NCBI GenBank assembly: GCA_045645505.1
Contig: JAZRIW010000005.1
Span: forward strand, 134,531-198,530
DNA from: Fumia sp045645505
GTDB taxonomy: Bacteria > Bacillota > Clostridia > Oscillospirales > Ruminococcaceae
Length of the DNA stretch: 64,000 nucleotides
Reading direction: 5' to 3'
Within the stretch, counting starts at the first letter, position 1. Each line of letters starts with the position of its first letter. Below are positions 32,349 through 41,518 of this stretch, piece after piece. Both the position numbers and the translations under genes were made by a program. The notes below the pieces were generated by a model. It was not told the DNA's origin. It ran no database searches and saw nothing but the letters and a program-made list of their open reading frames with translations.

Positions 32349-33710
32349 ATGATTTTAGATAATAAAAAACATATTCATTTTATAGGAATCGGTGGTTCGG
32401 GTATGTTTCCGATAGCACAAATTCTTCATGGCAGGGGATATTATATAACCGGTTCTGATAACAATGAAACCGATACTTTAAATCTGGTAAGAAAAATGGG
32501 TGTACCGGTGGTTTTGGGCCAAAAGGCTGAAAATATTGAAGGTGCAGACCTTATTATTCATACAGCCGCCATTATGGAGGATAATCCGGAACTTATCGCC
32601 GCAAGAGAAAGTGGAGTACCTGTTTTGGAACGAAGTGAAATTTTAGGAGAGCTTACCGGAATGTATTCAAATACTATCTGTGTAAGTGGTACTCACGGAA
32701 AAACTACGACTACTTCTATGCTTGCACAAATCATGCTTGACGCCAACACAGATCCTACATGTGTAATAGGAGGAAAACTTCCCTCAATAGGTGGAAACGG
32801 AAGAAATGGCAAAAGTGAAAATATGATTTGTGAAGCGTGTGAGTTTGTAGATACTTTTTTGAAGCTTTATCCTGATATTTCGGTTATTTTAAATATTGAT
32901 GCGGATCATCTTGATTACTTTAAAACTCTTGATAATATTATTGCTTCATTTAAAAAATTCGCCGAAAAAACCACAAAGCTTTTAATTGTAAACGGAGATG
33001 ATGAAAACACCTTAAAAGCGGTAAAAGGAGTTGAAAAGCCTGCAATTACATTTGGCTTTTCAAACACTAATGACTATTATCCCGTAAACATTAAAAGTTT
33101 AGGTGGGGTTGAATCACAGTTTGATTTAATGCACGCTGAAGAAAATCTTGGAACGATTACTCTTCATGTTCCGGGTGAACATAATATTTTAAATGCGGTA
33201 TCAGCGTGTGTTGCGGCAATACAAAGTGGTGTGGAAATGAAAGACTGCATCAAGGGACTTGATAATTTTTATGGTGCAGGCAGACGTTTTGAGGTGCTTA
33301 AAAAGGTAAAAGGCATTACAATTGTCGATGATTACGCACATCATCCCAAGGAAATAGAAGTTACTTTAAATGCGGCAAAAAAATTGCCTTTCAACAGAGT
33401 GTGGGCAGTGCATCAGCCTTTTACTTACTCAAGAACATCAATGCTGATTGATGATTTTGCAAAGGTTTTGCAGATAGCTGATGAAGTGGTTTTATCAGAG
33501 ATTATGGGCTCAAGAGAGAAAAATACTTATAATATTTACACTAAGGATTTGGCTCAAAAAATCCCCGGCAGTAAATGGTTTGAAACCTTTGAAGAAATAG
33601 CTTGTTATGTTTCAGAAAATGCAAAAGAAGGCGATTTAATCATAACTTTAGGTTGTGGTGATGTGTATAAAGCGGCAAAACTTATTATAGATAAGCTTGA
33701 AAAAATGTAA
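32349..33710 (+). CDS. murC: UDP-N-acetylmuramate--L-alanine ligase
   Basis: MurC adds L-Ala to UDP-MurNAc, the first peptide-stem step of peptidoglycan synthesis. The 453-residue protein starts HIHFIGIGGSGMFPIAQIL near 9-27, the UDP-binding domain. It has the P-loop CVSGTHGKTTTTSMLA near 110-125, the central EACEFVDTFLKL near 163-174, and the C-terminal VDDYAHHPKEI near 328-338. The ATG at 32349 has AGGGGGA upstream; the longer frame to 32286 overlaps recG. It is last in its unit, before a bidirectional terminator. Confidence 0.97.
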   Translation: MILDNKKHIHFIGIGGSGMFPIAQILHGRGYYITGSDNNETDTLNLVRKMGVPVVLGQKAENIEGADLIIHTAAIMEDNPELIAARESGVPVLERSEILGELTGMYSNTICVSGTHGKTTTTSMLAQIMLDANTDPTCVIGGKLPSIGGNGRNGKSENMICEACEFVDTFLKLYPDISVILNIDADHLDYFKTLDNIIASFKKFAEKTTKLLIVNGDDENTLKAVKGVEKPAITFGFSNTNDYYPVNIKSLGGVESQFDLMHAEENLGTITLHVPGEHNILNAVSACVAAIQSGVEMKDCIKGLDNFYGAGRRFEVLKKVKGITIVDDYAHHPKEIEVTLNAAKKLPFNRVWAVHQPFTYSRTSMLIDDFAKVLQIADEVVLSEIMGSREKNTYNIYTKDLAQKIPGSKWFETFEEIACYVSENAKEGDLIITLGCGDVYKAAKLIIDKLEKM

Positions 33711-33716
33711 AAAGAT

Positions 33717-33755
33717 AGGGAGTTAAAAACTTTTTGTTTTTAACTCCCTGTTTGT
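33717..33755. terminator. Bidirectional terminator between murC and the TtcA-like gene
   Basis: A 14-pair stem (33717-33730 with 33736-33749) with a TTTTT loop. Plus-strand tail GTTTGTTATTTT; minus-strand tail ATCTTTTTAC. Confidence 0.82.
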
Positions 33756-33766
33756 TATTTTAAAAA

Positions 33767-34504
33767 TTATTTTTGGTTACTTTTTCCTGTGTATCCCCAT
33801 CCGTCAACACCATTTCTTCTCAAAGCTCCGAAAAGCCTATATTTAAAGGCATCACTGTCCTTATCATAGGTCGAGAGAAATTCCTTCATATTCTGGCGCG
33901 AGGTGTGGCCGTCAGCGGGACATTTGCTTTTTGTAATCGGCATATTGTGTTTTAATGCGGCTTTTTTTACATCTTTTTCCGGCGCAAAAACCATAGGTCT
34001 TATCATCCATAAATTTTTTCTTGAAAGATATGATTTTGGAGAAAAGCATCCTATTCTGCCTTCGTTAAATAAGTTCATCATAAATGTTTCTACAACATCG
34101 TCATAATGGTGGCCTAATGCGATTTTGTTGCAGTTAAATTCGATGGCCACATCATGCAAAGCTCCTCTGCGCATTCTTGCACAAAGGCTGCAAGGGTTAG
34201 GTTCTTTTCGTATATCAAACACAATCTGGCCTATATCAGTAGCTTTTACATAGTATGGAATTTCCATTTCATTACAAAAGCTTTTTATAGCTGAATAATC
34301 ACTGTCAGTTTTATTAAAGCGCGGGTCTAAAGTTATTGCAATAAGCTCGTAATCAATTCCAATAAATCGTTTTAAAAGGTGAAGCCCTTTAAGCAAAACC
34401 AAAGAGTCCTTACCACCTGAAACTCCCACCGCTATTCTGTCGCCATTTTCTATTAAATCAAATTCCTGAATGGCTTTTCGCATATATCCTAAAATTCTTT
34501 GCAC
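33767..34504 (-). CDS. TtcA/TilS-family PP-loop ATPase, probable tRNA thiolation
   Basis: A 245-residue N-type ATP pyrophosphatase with the PP-loop VGVSGGKDSLVLLKG near residues 27-41. A CSLCARMRRGALHDVA block near 108-123 supplies a CxxC pair, GHHYDDVVETFMMNL follows near 136-150, and a third Cys occurs in KSKCPADG near 195-202. This layout matches TtcA-type enzymes that make 2-thiocytidine at tRNA position 32 with an Fe-S cluster. The GTG at 34504 is preferred because GGAGG lies five bases upstream. It neighbours spoIID but shares no clear function with it. Confidence 0.82.
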   Translation of the reverse strand: MQRILGYMRKAIQEFDLIENGDRIAVGVSGGKDSLVLLKGLHLLKRFIGIDYELIAITLDPRFNKTDSDYSAIKSFCNEMEIPYYVKATDIGQIVFDIRKEPNPCSLCARMRRGALHDVAIEFNCNKIALGHHYDDVVETFMMNLFNEGRIGCFSPKSYLSRKNLWMIRPMVFAPEKDVKKAALKHNMPITKSKCPADGHTSRQNMKEFLSTYDKDSDAFKYRLFGALRRNGVDGWGYTGKSNQK

Positions 34505-34535
34505 ATTATCCTCCAAAAATTATTTTGTGAAAAGA

Positions 34536-35540
34536 TTATACATCATTTTGAGTATAATTACAATAGTTTTCAAGTGAGGTTTCGGGATAATAATGGGAAA
34601 GAATTTCTTTGTAGTTTTTTCCTTCCTGTGCCATGAAATTTGCACCATATTGGCTCATCCCTACTAAGTGACCATACCCATAAGTGGTAAAAGTGAGAGT
34701 ATCGTTTTCTGCTTTTATGGTAAAATTAGCGGAATTTAAATTAAACATTTTCCGTATTTCGGACCCTGTCATAGTTTTGCCTAAAAAAGCTTTCAATACA
34801 GTTCCCGAATCGGTGCGGGAGAGGATTTTAAAATCCTTGATATTATAATTCTTTCCAAGGATTTCTTCGGTTTCTTTTTTTGTAAAACTTTTTTCGGAAA
34901 TTTTATTATTTTCATATGGACTTTCAACTGAAATCAAGTAAGGCAGGTGTTTTCCCCATATATCTTCTGAGGCCTCAGTTTGTCCTGGGGATAAAGAGTG
35001 AAATGCGGCGATTATAGGTTCATTTTCATAAACAAGTATCTCATTTATCACGCAGGATACGGCGTCGGTTATCTTTTTTTCGTAGCTTTCAAAATTTTTT
35101 CCCCATAGATTTTCACGTTCTTTTTTTGAAAGATATGCTTGAAAACGAGAAGAATCTGTGGAGATAAAAGCACCTTTCAAGGCTTTGTCGGGATTTTTTA
35201 ATATAATCCCCATCTGGTACAGAGTATAGGTATGAGATGCGACAGCTTGTGCTTTTAATGCTTCCGTTTCAAAAGAAGCTGGCATTTCTGCTGCAACAAC
35301 TCCAACAATATATTGAGCAGGGGTTAAATTAATTATTTTTTCGGATTTTATGTCCAGAACTTTATAATATGCAGGAAAATCAGGGGCCGATGTGCTTTTA
35401 TTTTTACTGAAAGAAAAATTATATGAGTAAGCCGGACTGAATATAAAATCAGCATCTTTGCTTTTTGCAATAAATGAAAGTAAAGGGAAAAAAGTAAAAG
35501 CAATAAAAAAAGCAAATGCTTTTAAGATTTTTTCTTTCAC
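34536..35540 (-). CDS. spoIID: Stage II sporulation protein D (lytic transglycosylase)
   Basis: SpoIID cleaves glycan strands denuded by SpoIIP, driving membrane migration in engulfment. The 334-residue protein has an N-terminal hydrophobic anchor (about residues 8-25). The SpoIID core has YIVGVVAAEMPASF near 77-90 (catalytic Glu in AAEMP), EALKAQAVASHTYTLYQ near 94-110, AAFHSLSPGQTEASEDIWG near 180-198 and YGYGHLVGMSQYGA near 293-306. The GTG start has GGAGGG five bases upstream. SpoIIP in the same window supplies its partner. Confidence 0.95.
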   Translation of the reverse strand: MKEKILKAFAFFIAFTFFPLLSFIAKSKDADFIFSPAYSYNFSFSKNKSTSAPDFPAYYKVLDIKSEKIINLTPAQYIVGVVAAEMPASFETEALKAQAVASHTYTLYQMGIILKNPDKALKGAFISTDSSRFQAYLSKKERENLWGKNFESYEKKITDAVSCVINEILVYENEPIIAAFHSLSPGQTEASEDIWGKHLPYLISVESPYENNKISEKSFTKKETEEILGKNYNIKDFKILSRTDSGTVLKAFLGKTMTGSEIRKMFNLNSANFTIKAENDTLTFTTYGYGHLVGMSQYGANFMAQEGKNYKEILSHYYPETSLENYCNYTQNDV

Positions 35541-35590
35541 ATAATCCCTCCTTTTTTAAATTTAAAAGTTTGTTAACAGCTTTGTTTCTA

Positions 35591-35619
35591 TTGACTTTAA
35601 AGCGATAATATTATAAAAT
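35591..35619 (+). promoter_or_regulatory. Promoter of the citrate synthase-led unit
   Basis: TTGACT (35591-35596), 17-base spacer, TAAAAT (35614-35619). The leader is about 87 bases and A/T-rich. Confidence 0.7.
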
Positions 35620-35628
35620 AATATTATC
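35604..35628. promoter_or_regulatory. Inverted repeat over the -10 box of citrate synthase (possible operator)
   Basis: GATAATATTA (35604-35613) and TAATATTATC (35619-35628) are perfect 10-base inverted arms around TAAAA, the core of the -10 box. The position suits repression by a dimeric regulator. A/T richness means chance cannot be excluded. Confidence 0.45.
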
Positions 35629-35712
35629 TATATAATAAAAATGGGTATCTATGGCTCGCTTTTATATAATTTGATATTAAACAAGATAAATAAGACAGGA
35701 AGGCGGTAAAAT

Positions 35713-37071
35713 ATGTCGGGCGGATTTGTAAAAAAAGAATCTTTGAATACCTTATTCGAAGAGTTTAAAAAATATAACTACATTGATGCGGCATTGTACG
35801 AAAAATACGATGTAAAAAGAGGTTTGAGAAACAGTGACGGAACAGGTGTTATGGCTGGTCTTACACAGATTTGTAATGTGCATGGTTACGTTATAAATGA
35901 GGGCGAAAAACAAGCTGTTGACGGAGAATTAACTTTCAGAGGAGTTAATATTAAGGATTTAGTTTATTCTTGCATAAAAGAACAGCGTTTCGGTTATGAA
36001 GAGGTTGCCTATCTTTTGCTTTTTGGAAGTTTGCCGGATAAAAAGCAACTTGATTTCTTTAAAATGGTTTTATCCCAGGCGAGAACATTGCCATCTGATT
36101 TTATTCAGGATATGGTTATTAAAGCACCTTCAAAAGATATTATGAATAAATTGGGGCGCAGTATATTAGCTCTTTATTCTTATGATGACTTTGCAGATGA
36201 AAATTCCCTTGAGGGAGAACTCAGAAAGGCTCTTTATATTATTGCAAGAATGCCCGTTATTATGGTTAACGCTTATCAGACAAAGAGAGGGCATTATGAT
36301 AATGCTTCTACATATTATCACCCCTTACGTCCTGATGAAAGTATGGCAGAGAGTATTTTATCTACTCTGCGTCCTGACAGACAATATACTAAAGATGAGG
36401 CTTTACTTTTAGATATCTGTCTTATGCTTCATGCAGAACATGGTGGAGGAAACAACTCTACTTTCGTTTGTCGTGCCCTTACTTCTGCAGGTACTGATGC
36501 ATATTCTGCATATTCAGGCGCCGTTGGTGCACTCAAAGGATTCAGACATGGTGGTGCCAACATTAAGGTTGTGCAGATGATTGATGAGATTAAACGCGGC
36601 GTTAAAAACTGGGAAAATGAAGAAGAGATAAAAGAATATCTTCGTCAGATTATGGATAAGAAAAAAGGCGATGGAACAGGCCTTATTTATGGTATGGGAC
36701 ATGCGGTTTATACACTTTCTGACCCCAGAGCTGTTATCCTTCGTGAAAGTGCAGGAAACTTAGCTGCTAAGCAGGGAATGCTTGAAGAATATGAACTTTT
36801 AAAGAGAATTGAAAGACTTGCTTCTGAAGTTTTCCTGGAAAAGAAGGGCGATGGAAAGGTAGTTACTGCCAATGTCGATTTCTATTCCGGTTTTGTTTAT
36901 CGTATGCTTAAAATCCCGGTAGAACTTTATACCCCGTTGTTTGCAGTTTCAAGAATGGCGGGTTGGTCTGCACATAGAATAGAGGAATTTATGACATGTT
37001 CAAGAATAATCCGTCCTGCTTATAAATCAATTGTTAAACCGAAAGAATATGTTGAAATTGAGAAAAGATAG
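35713..37071 (+). CDS. gltA: Citrate synthase
   Basis: Condenses acetyl-CoA and oxaloacetate to citrate; in this organism acetyl-CoA would come from NifJ. The 452-residue protein has an N-terminal extension, GVMAGLTQICNVHGYV near 44-59, the catalytic His region MLHAEHGGGNNSTFVCRAL near 236-254, GGANIKVVQM near 278-287, GMGHAVYTLSDPRA near 331-344 and the catalytic Asp in ANVDFYSG near 395-402. The spacing and Asn-Asn-Ser-Thr form are typical of clostridial-type enzymes; 2-methylcitrate synthase is the alternative. It opens an eleven-gene directon and has an inverted repeat over its promoter. Confidence 0.93.
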   Translation: MSGGFVKKESLNTLFEEFKKYNYIDAALYEKYDVKRGLRNSDGTGVMAGLTQICNVHGYVINEGEKQAVDGELTFRGVNIKDLVYSCIKEQRFGYEEVAYLLLFGSLPDKKQLDFFKMVLSQARTLPSDFIQDMVIKAPSKDIMNKLGRSILALYSYDDFADENSLEGELRKALYIIARMPVIMVNAYQTKRGHYDNASTYYHPLRPDESMAESILSTLRPDRQYTKDEALLLDICLMLHAEHGGGNNSTFVCRALTSAGTDAYSAYSGAVGALKGFRHGGANIKVVQMIDEIKRGVKNWENEEEIKEYLRQIMDKKKGDGTGLIYGMGHAVYTLSDPRAVILRESAGNLAAKQGMLEEYELLKRIERLASEVFLEKKGDGKVVTANVDFYSGFVYRMLKIPVELYTPLFAVSRMAGWSAHRIEEFMTCSRIIRPAYKSIVKPKEYVEIEKR

Positions 37072-37098
37072 TTTTTAATTTTTACAGGAGGGCGACTT

Positions 37099-38409
37099 GT
37101 GAGTAGAAAATTGTTACCGTTAATTTTGGCCTTCACCTTTATTTTTAGTGGTTGCACATATACCGGAAGAAATGTTGACAGTTTGTTGAGACCTCCAATT
37201 CTTTCTGATGAGCAAAGCGATATTTGGAAGGTGCTCAAGAAAAACGCTCCCGAGGGGAATATAAAGCTTTCATATCCGCAACGTGGTGAGAATCGTTCTG
37301 CAATATTCTTAACCAATTTAGATGACGAGCCGGGCGAAGAGGCAGTAGCTTTTTTACAGCCTTCAGCTACTTCAACAACATCATTCATAGAAATTAAGGT
37401 GTTAGATAATAAAAATGGTAACTGGGAGCTTATTTCCGATTCTCCGCTTGAGGGTATTCAGATAGAGGACGTTGCTGTTTTGAATGTCGGTACCGGTGTG
37501 CCCGTTTTAGTGGTTGGACTCAATTATGCAAGTGACGGAAATCATCTGATAAAAGCTATGCAGTTTGATGGAAAGGACCTTCATACTATTTTTTCGAAAA
37601 ACTATCAGGTTAAAGGGTTTTATGATTTTGATTCTGATGGAAATGACGATATTTTCATTGTGGAAAATCCTGAGTCGGAAGTAAAAACCTGGGCAAGAGT
37701 GTATAAATATGATAATTTTGACTTTTCAGAATTTGGCGCTGTTACCGTAAACCCTGAGATAACAAGATATTCAAGCCTTATAAGGGGATATACTACCCAG
37801 GGAATAGAGGCGGTATATCTTGACGGATATAAGGGCAGTGAGCTTATGGCTACAGAGATCCTTTATTATAGCGAAGATGAAAAAAGACTTATAAATCTGA
37901 CTTATGATGGAGAGGAACCACAAAAATATCCTACTGACAGGGTGCCGATTGTTACATGCAGAGATCTGACTAATGATGGCATAATCGAAGTGCCCGGTGT
38001 AAGACCTCTCCCGGGTTATGAAGAGAATACCGAGGGAGCACTGTATCTTACTGATTGGTTCCATTTTAGTGATAAAAAATATGAGAGAATAGGTTCATCT
38101 TTTGTAAATACCTCTTTTGGTTATGCTTTTAATTTCCCTGATAAGTGGATAGGAAAAGTGACTGCTGTAAAACCTAAAGAAGATGAAGTTGTGTTTTATG
38201 AATATGATGTTGAAAATAAAGGCAGAGAGGAACTTCTTTATCTTAAGGTTTCAACACGAAGTGATTGGTTAAGTAATAAGGGTTCTTCGGAGTATGAGCT
38301 TATAGATACTAAGGGACAGGTTGTTTATCTTGCAAAAATTTGTGATACAACCTCTTCCTTAAAACTTAGTGTTTCTCAGGTTAAAGAGTATTTTAACAGA
38401 ATTTCATAG
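37099..38409 (+). CDS. Lipoprotein of unknown function upstream of a two-component system
   Basis: A 436-residue exported lipoprotein: signal peptide MSRKLLPLILAFTFIFSGC with Cys19 as the lipid site, GTG start with AGGAGGG upstream. The mature part has repeated Asp/Gly/Asn-rich turns that look like VCBS/FG-GAP beta-propeller blades (DDEPGEEAVAFL near 74-85, DFDSDGNDDIFIV near 175-187, DLTNDGIIEVPG near 292-303), with a C-terminal AFNFPDKW domain near 338-345. I do not recognise a named protein. It lies 25 bases before a response regulator, so it may feed signals to, or be controlled by, that system. Confidence 0.82.
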   Translation: MSRKLLPLILAFTFIFSGCTYTGRNVDSLLRPPILSDEQSDIWKVLKKNAPEGNIKLSYPQRGENRSAIFLTNLDDEPGEEAVAFLQPSATSTTSFIEIKVLDNKNGNWELISDSPLEGIQIEDVAVLNVGTGVPVLVVGLNYASDGNHLIKAMQFDGKDLHTIFSKNYQVKGFYDFDSDGNDDIFIVENPESEVKTWARVYKYDNFDFSEFGAVTVNPEITRYSSLIRGYTTQGIEAVYLDGYKGSELMATEILYYSEDEKRLINLTYDGEEPQKYPTDRVPIVTCRDLTNDGIIEVPGVRPLPGYEENTEGALYLTDWFHFSDKKYERIGSSFVNTSFGYAFNFPDKWIGKVTAVKPKEDEVVFYEYDVENKGREELLYLKVSTRSDWLSNKGSSEYELIDTKGQVVYLAKICDTTSSLKLSVSQVKEYFNRIS

Positions 38410-38434
38410 CTGAAATAAAAAGGGGGAATTCCCG

Positions 38435-39142
38435 ATGAAAAGAATCTTAGTCTGCGAGGATGAGGACGTAATTCGCGATTTTGTAGTAATAAATTTGCAA
38501 AGAGCGGGATACACCGTTGTTGATGTAAATTGCGGCGAAGACGCACTCAGAGTTTACGATGAGCAGAATGGCGATTTTGATGTCGCACTTTTGGATATTA
38601 CAATGCCCGGTATCGATGGCTTTACCGTTTGTAAAAAATTGAGAGAAAAGTCAGAAACTTTAGGGATCATCTTTCTTTCTGCAAAAACTCAGGAAATGGA
38701 TAAGGTAGGCGGTCTCATGCTCGGAGCAGATGACTATGTAACTAAGCCTTTCAGCCCTTCTGAAGTTGTGGCAAGGGTAGATGCGATTTATCGCAGAGTT
38801 TGTATGTCATCAAACAATATCAGAGATAATTCAATAATAAGAAGTGGCCCGTTTGTGCTTAATCACAAAAGTCGCACTTTAACTAAAAACGGAATACTTA
38901 TAGATATTACTCAGGTTGAATATCAAATTATGGAACTTCTTTTAAAAAATAAGGGAGTTGCACTTGAACGAGGTAAAATTCTCACCGAAATATGGGGAGA
39001 AAATTATTATAATGACGATAAAATTGTTGATGTAAATATAAGAAGGCTCAGAATTAAGATAGAAGACGAACCGTCTGAACCTACATATATCCAGACTATC
39101 TGGGGATATGGATATAAATGGGTAGATCCTGATATGAAATAA
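38435..39142 (+). CDS. OmpR/PhoB-family response regulator
   Basis: A 235-residue two-domain regulator. The receiver domain begins KRILVCEDEDVIRDFVV, has the phosphoacceptor Asp54 in LLDITMPG and the conserved Lys in YVTKPFSPSEVVARV near 104-118. The C-terminal winged helix includes ITQVEYQIMELLLKNKG near 154-170, VDVNIRRLRIKIE near 202-214 and the terminal IWGYGYKW. It binds DNA as a phosphorylated dimer. The cognate histidine kinase gene follows 14 bases later. Regulated targets are unknown; the upstream lipoprotein is a candidate partner. Confidence 0.95.
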   Translation: MKRILVCEDEDVIRDFVVINLQRAGYTVVDVNCGEDALRVYDEQNGDFDVALLDITMPGIDGFTVCKKLREKSETLGIIFLSAKTQEMDKVGGLMLGADDYVTKPFSPSEVVARVDAIYRRVCMSSNNIRDNSIIRSGPFVLNHKSRTLTKNGILIDITQVEYQIMELLLKNKGVALERGKILTEIWGENYYNDDKIVDVNIRRLRIKIEDEPSEPTYIQTIWGYGYKWVDPDMK

Positions 39143-39156
39143 AAAAAGGAGTGTGC

Positions 39157-40581
39157 ATGGTGGGCTTCAAAAGTATCGCTCAGCGTTGGTTTGTGAATAG
39201 CTTTGCTGTTATTTTTGCAATACTATTGGCGATTGTGTCTATAAGTGGTATTTTTATTCAGAATTATTATTATTCCTCCGTGCGTCAGGCACTCAATTAC
39301 AGGGTGAACTCGGCATTGAGTATGATAAATCAATATTCGCAGAATAATTATAATAATTTTCATACTTATCTCAGAAGTTATGTGGAATCTTTCCCTGATA
39401 AGGATTCTATTGAGCTTATGGCGATTGATTCTTATGGTAAGATTTCAATTACCTCAAGCGGATTTCTTTATTCCCAAAAAGACCGTATGGCTGATTATCA
39501 GGATGCTTTGGCAAGTACCGATGGCACCGGATATTATGTTGGCGAATTTAACGGTCAGAAAATAATGGCAGTTACAAAGCTTGTAAGTGTGGTTAATGGT
39601 GAATTCTCTGCTTTAAGATTTGTTGTTTCTTTAGAAAATGTTGATTCTATGGTGCTGAGGTTGATGATAGGAATTTCAGTTGCAGCACTGCTTATACTCG
39701 CTCTGGTGTTTATTTCGGGACTTTTATTTGTAAGAAGTATTGTTCATCCTGTGCGTGATATTGGTATTGCTGCAAGAAGAATTGCAGGCGGAGACTTTAA
39801 AAGCCGTATTGAAAAAACTTCCCAGGACGAAGTTGGCGAATTATGTGAAACTATAAATTTTATGGCCGATGAGCTTGAGAACAGTGAAAAGATGAAAAAT
39901 GAGTTCATTTCTTCTGTTTCGCATGAATTGCGTACACCGCTTACAGCTATTAAAGGCTGGGCAGAAACTCTTATTGATACAGAAAATTATGATGTTGCCA
40001 CCATGAAAAAAGGCATGAAGGTTATAAGTTCAGAAACAGAAAGACTTTCTGAAATGGTTGAGGAGCTTCTGGATTTTTCACGAATTCAGAATGGAAGGTT
40101 CAGCCTTTCATTTCAGAAAATGGATCTTCTCGCTGAGCTTGGTGAAGCGGCACTTATATATAGTGAAAAAGCTAAAAAAGAAAATATTGAGTTTATTTAT
40201 GAAGAGCCTGAAATGCTTCCTGTAATTTATGGAGATAAGAATAGACTCAGGCAGGTTTTTATAAATATTATTGATAACGCCATTAAGTATTCAGACCCTG
40301 GCGGACGTGTGAAAATTGAAGTTTTTGAGCGTGAAGAAAACATAGTTATAATTGTTTCGGATTCAGGTTGCGGTATAAGCGTTTCCGACCTTCCCATGAT
40401 AAAGACTAAGTTTTTTAAAGCAAATCATACCAGAAGAGGCTCAGGAATAGGTCTTTCAGTTGCTAATGAAATTATAACCATGCATAACGGTACGCTTGAT
40501 ATTGAAAGTACTATTAACGTGGGAACAACGGTTATTATAAAGATTCCGGTTAAAAATCCGGCTGAAGAAATCGAAGAATAA
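39157..40581 (+). CDS. Membrane sensor histidine kinase
   Basis: A 474-residue kinase starting at the ATG at 39157 (AAAGGAG five bases upstream). Two membrane helices (about residues 12-36 and 168-192) bracket an extracellular sensor of ~130 residues. HAMP linker follows, then HisKA with His256 in SVSHELRTPLTAIKGW. The HATPase domain has N-box INIIDNAIKYSDPGG, G1 DSGCGISV and G2 RRGSGIGLSVAN. It resembles PhoR/ResE-type kinases, but the signal is not known. It pairs with the upstream response regulator. Confidence 0.94.
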   Translation: MVGFKSIAQRWFVNSFAVIFAILLAIVSISGIFIQNYYYSSVRQALNYRVNSALSMINQYSQNNYNNFHTYLRSYVESFPDKDSIELMAIDSYGKISITSSGFLYSQKDRMADYQDALASTDGTGYYVGEFNGQKIMAVTKLVSVVNGEFSALRFVVSLENVDSMVLRLMIGISVAALLILALVFISGLLFVRSIVHPVRDIGIAARRIAGGDFKSRIEKTSQDEVGELCETINFMADELENSEKMKNEFISSVSHELRTPLTAIKGWAETLIDTENYDVATMKKGMKVISSETERLSEMVEELLDFSRIQNGRFSLSFQKMDLLAELGEAALIYSEKAKKENIEFIYEEPEMLPVIYGDKNRLRQVFINIIDNAIKYSDPGGRVKIEVFEREENIVIIVSDSGCGISVSDLPMIKTKFFKANHTRRGSGIGLSVANEIITMHNGTLDIESTINVGTTVIIKIPVKNPAEEIEE

Positions 40582-40594
40582 GAAAGGAAATAAA

Positions 40595-41518
40595 ATGAAG
40601 AAAAATTTTAAAACCTCTATCGGTGGTCAGGCAGTTTTAGAAGGAGTTATGATGAAAGGTCCCAAAAAATCTGCTATGGCTGTCAGAAAACCTGACAAAA
40701 CGGTTTACCTGGAGGAATGGGAAAATAAAGCTCCGTTAAAAATTTCAAAAATTCCTTTCATCAGAGGAACTTTTAATTTTATTTTTACCATGATAGATGG
40801 CTATAAATGCTTAATGAAATCGGCTGAAATTTCTACCGAGGGACTTACTGAAGAGTCTGAGAGTAAATTTGAAAAATGGCTTGAGGAAAAATGCGGCGAA
40901 TGGCTTATGAAAGTTATTATGGTAATAAGTTCTGTTTTAGGTGTCGGAATTTCCGTACTTCTTTTTATGTTTTTACCTACACAGCTTGTAAAAATGTTAA
41001 GTGATATAATTCCTTATTGGAGTTATTCTCTGATAGAGGGGCTTGTGAAAATAATAATTTTTATCGCATATCTCTCTTTGGTTTCAAAAATTCCCGATAT
41101 GAAAAGACTTTTTCAGTATCATGGTGCAGAGCATAAAACGATTTTTTGTTATGAGGTAGGAAAAGAACTTACTGTTGAAAATGTGCGTGAGCAAAAGAGA
41201 TTTCATCCCCGTTGCGGAACAAGTTTTATAATAATTGTGCTTGTTTTGAGCATTTTGATTTTTTCAGTTGTGACATGGAGTAATCCTTTTATAAGAACAC
41301 TTATAAAAATTGCTCTTTTACCTGTTGTTGTGGGAATTGCTTATGAACTTATCAGACTTGCAGGACGACACGACAATCTTTTCACAAGAATAATTTCTTA
41401 TCCGGGACTTTTAATTCAGAGAATAACCACAAATGAGCCTGATGATGAGCAGATTGAGATAGCAATAGCTTCTATGAAACTTGTCGTACCGGAAGTTGAG
41501 GGCGAGGATAAGTGGTAA
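40595..41518 (+). CDS. DUF1385 (YqhQ-like) membrane protein
   Basis: A 307-residue polytopic protein with the N-terminal signature IGGQAVLEGVMMKGPKKSAMAVR near residues 8-30 (shown in part as GGQAVLEGVMMKGP) and the conserved YHGAEHKTIFCYE near 172-184 and RFHPRCGTSF near 204-213. Membrane helices lie near 107-130, 145-165, 212-232 and 240-262. The His/Cys motifs suggest a metal or catalytic site, but the family's function is unknown. It overlaps prmC by seven bases, as in many Firmicutes. Confidence 0.9.
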   Translation: MKKNFKTSIGGQAVLEGVMMKGPKKSAMAVRKPDKTVYLEEWENKAPLKISKIPFIRGTFNFIFTMIDGYKCLMKSAEISTEGLTEESESKFEKWLEEKCGEWLMKVIMVISSVLGVGISVLLFMFLPTQLVKMLSDIIPYWSYSLIEGLVKIIIFIAYLSLVSKIPDMKRLFQYHGAEHKTIFCYEVGKELTVENVREQKRFHPRCGTSFIIIVLVLSILIFSVVTWSNPFIRTLIKIALLPVVVGIAYELIRLAGRHDNLFTRIISYPGLLIQRITTNEPDDEQIEIAIASMKLVVPEVEGEDKW

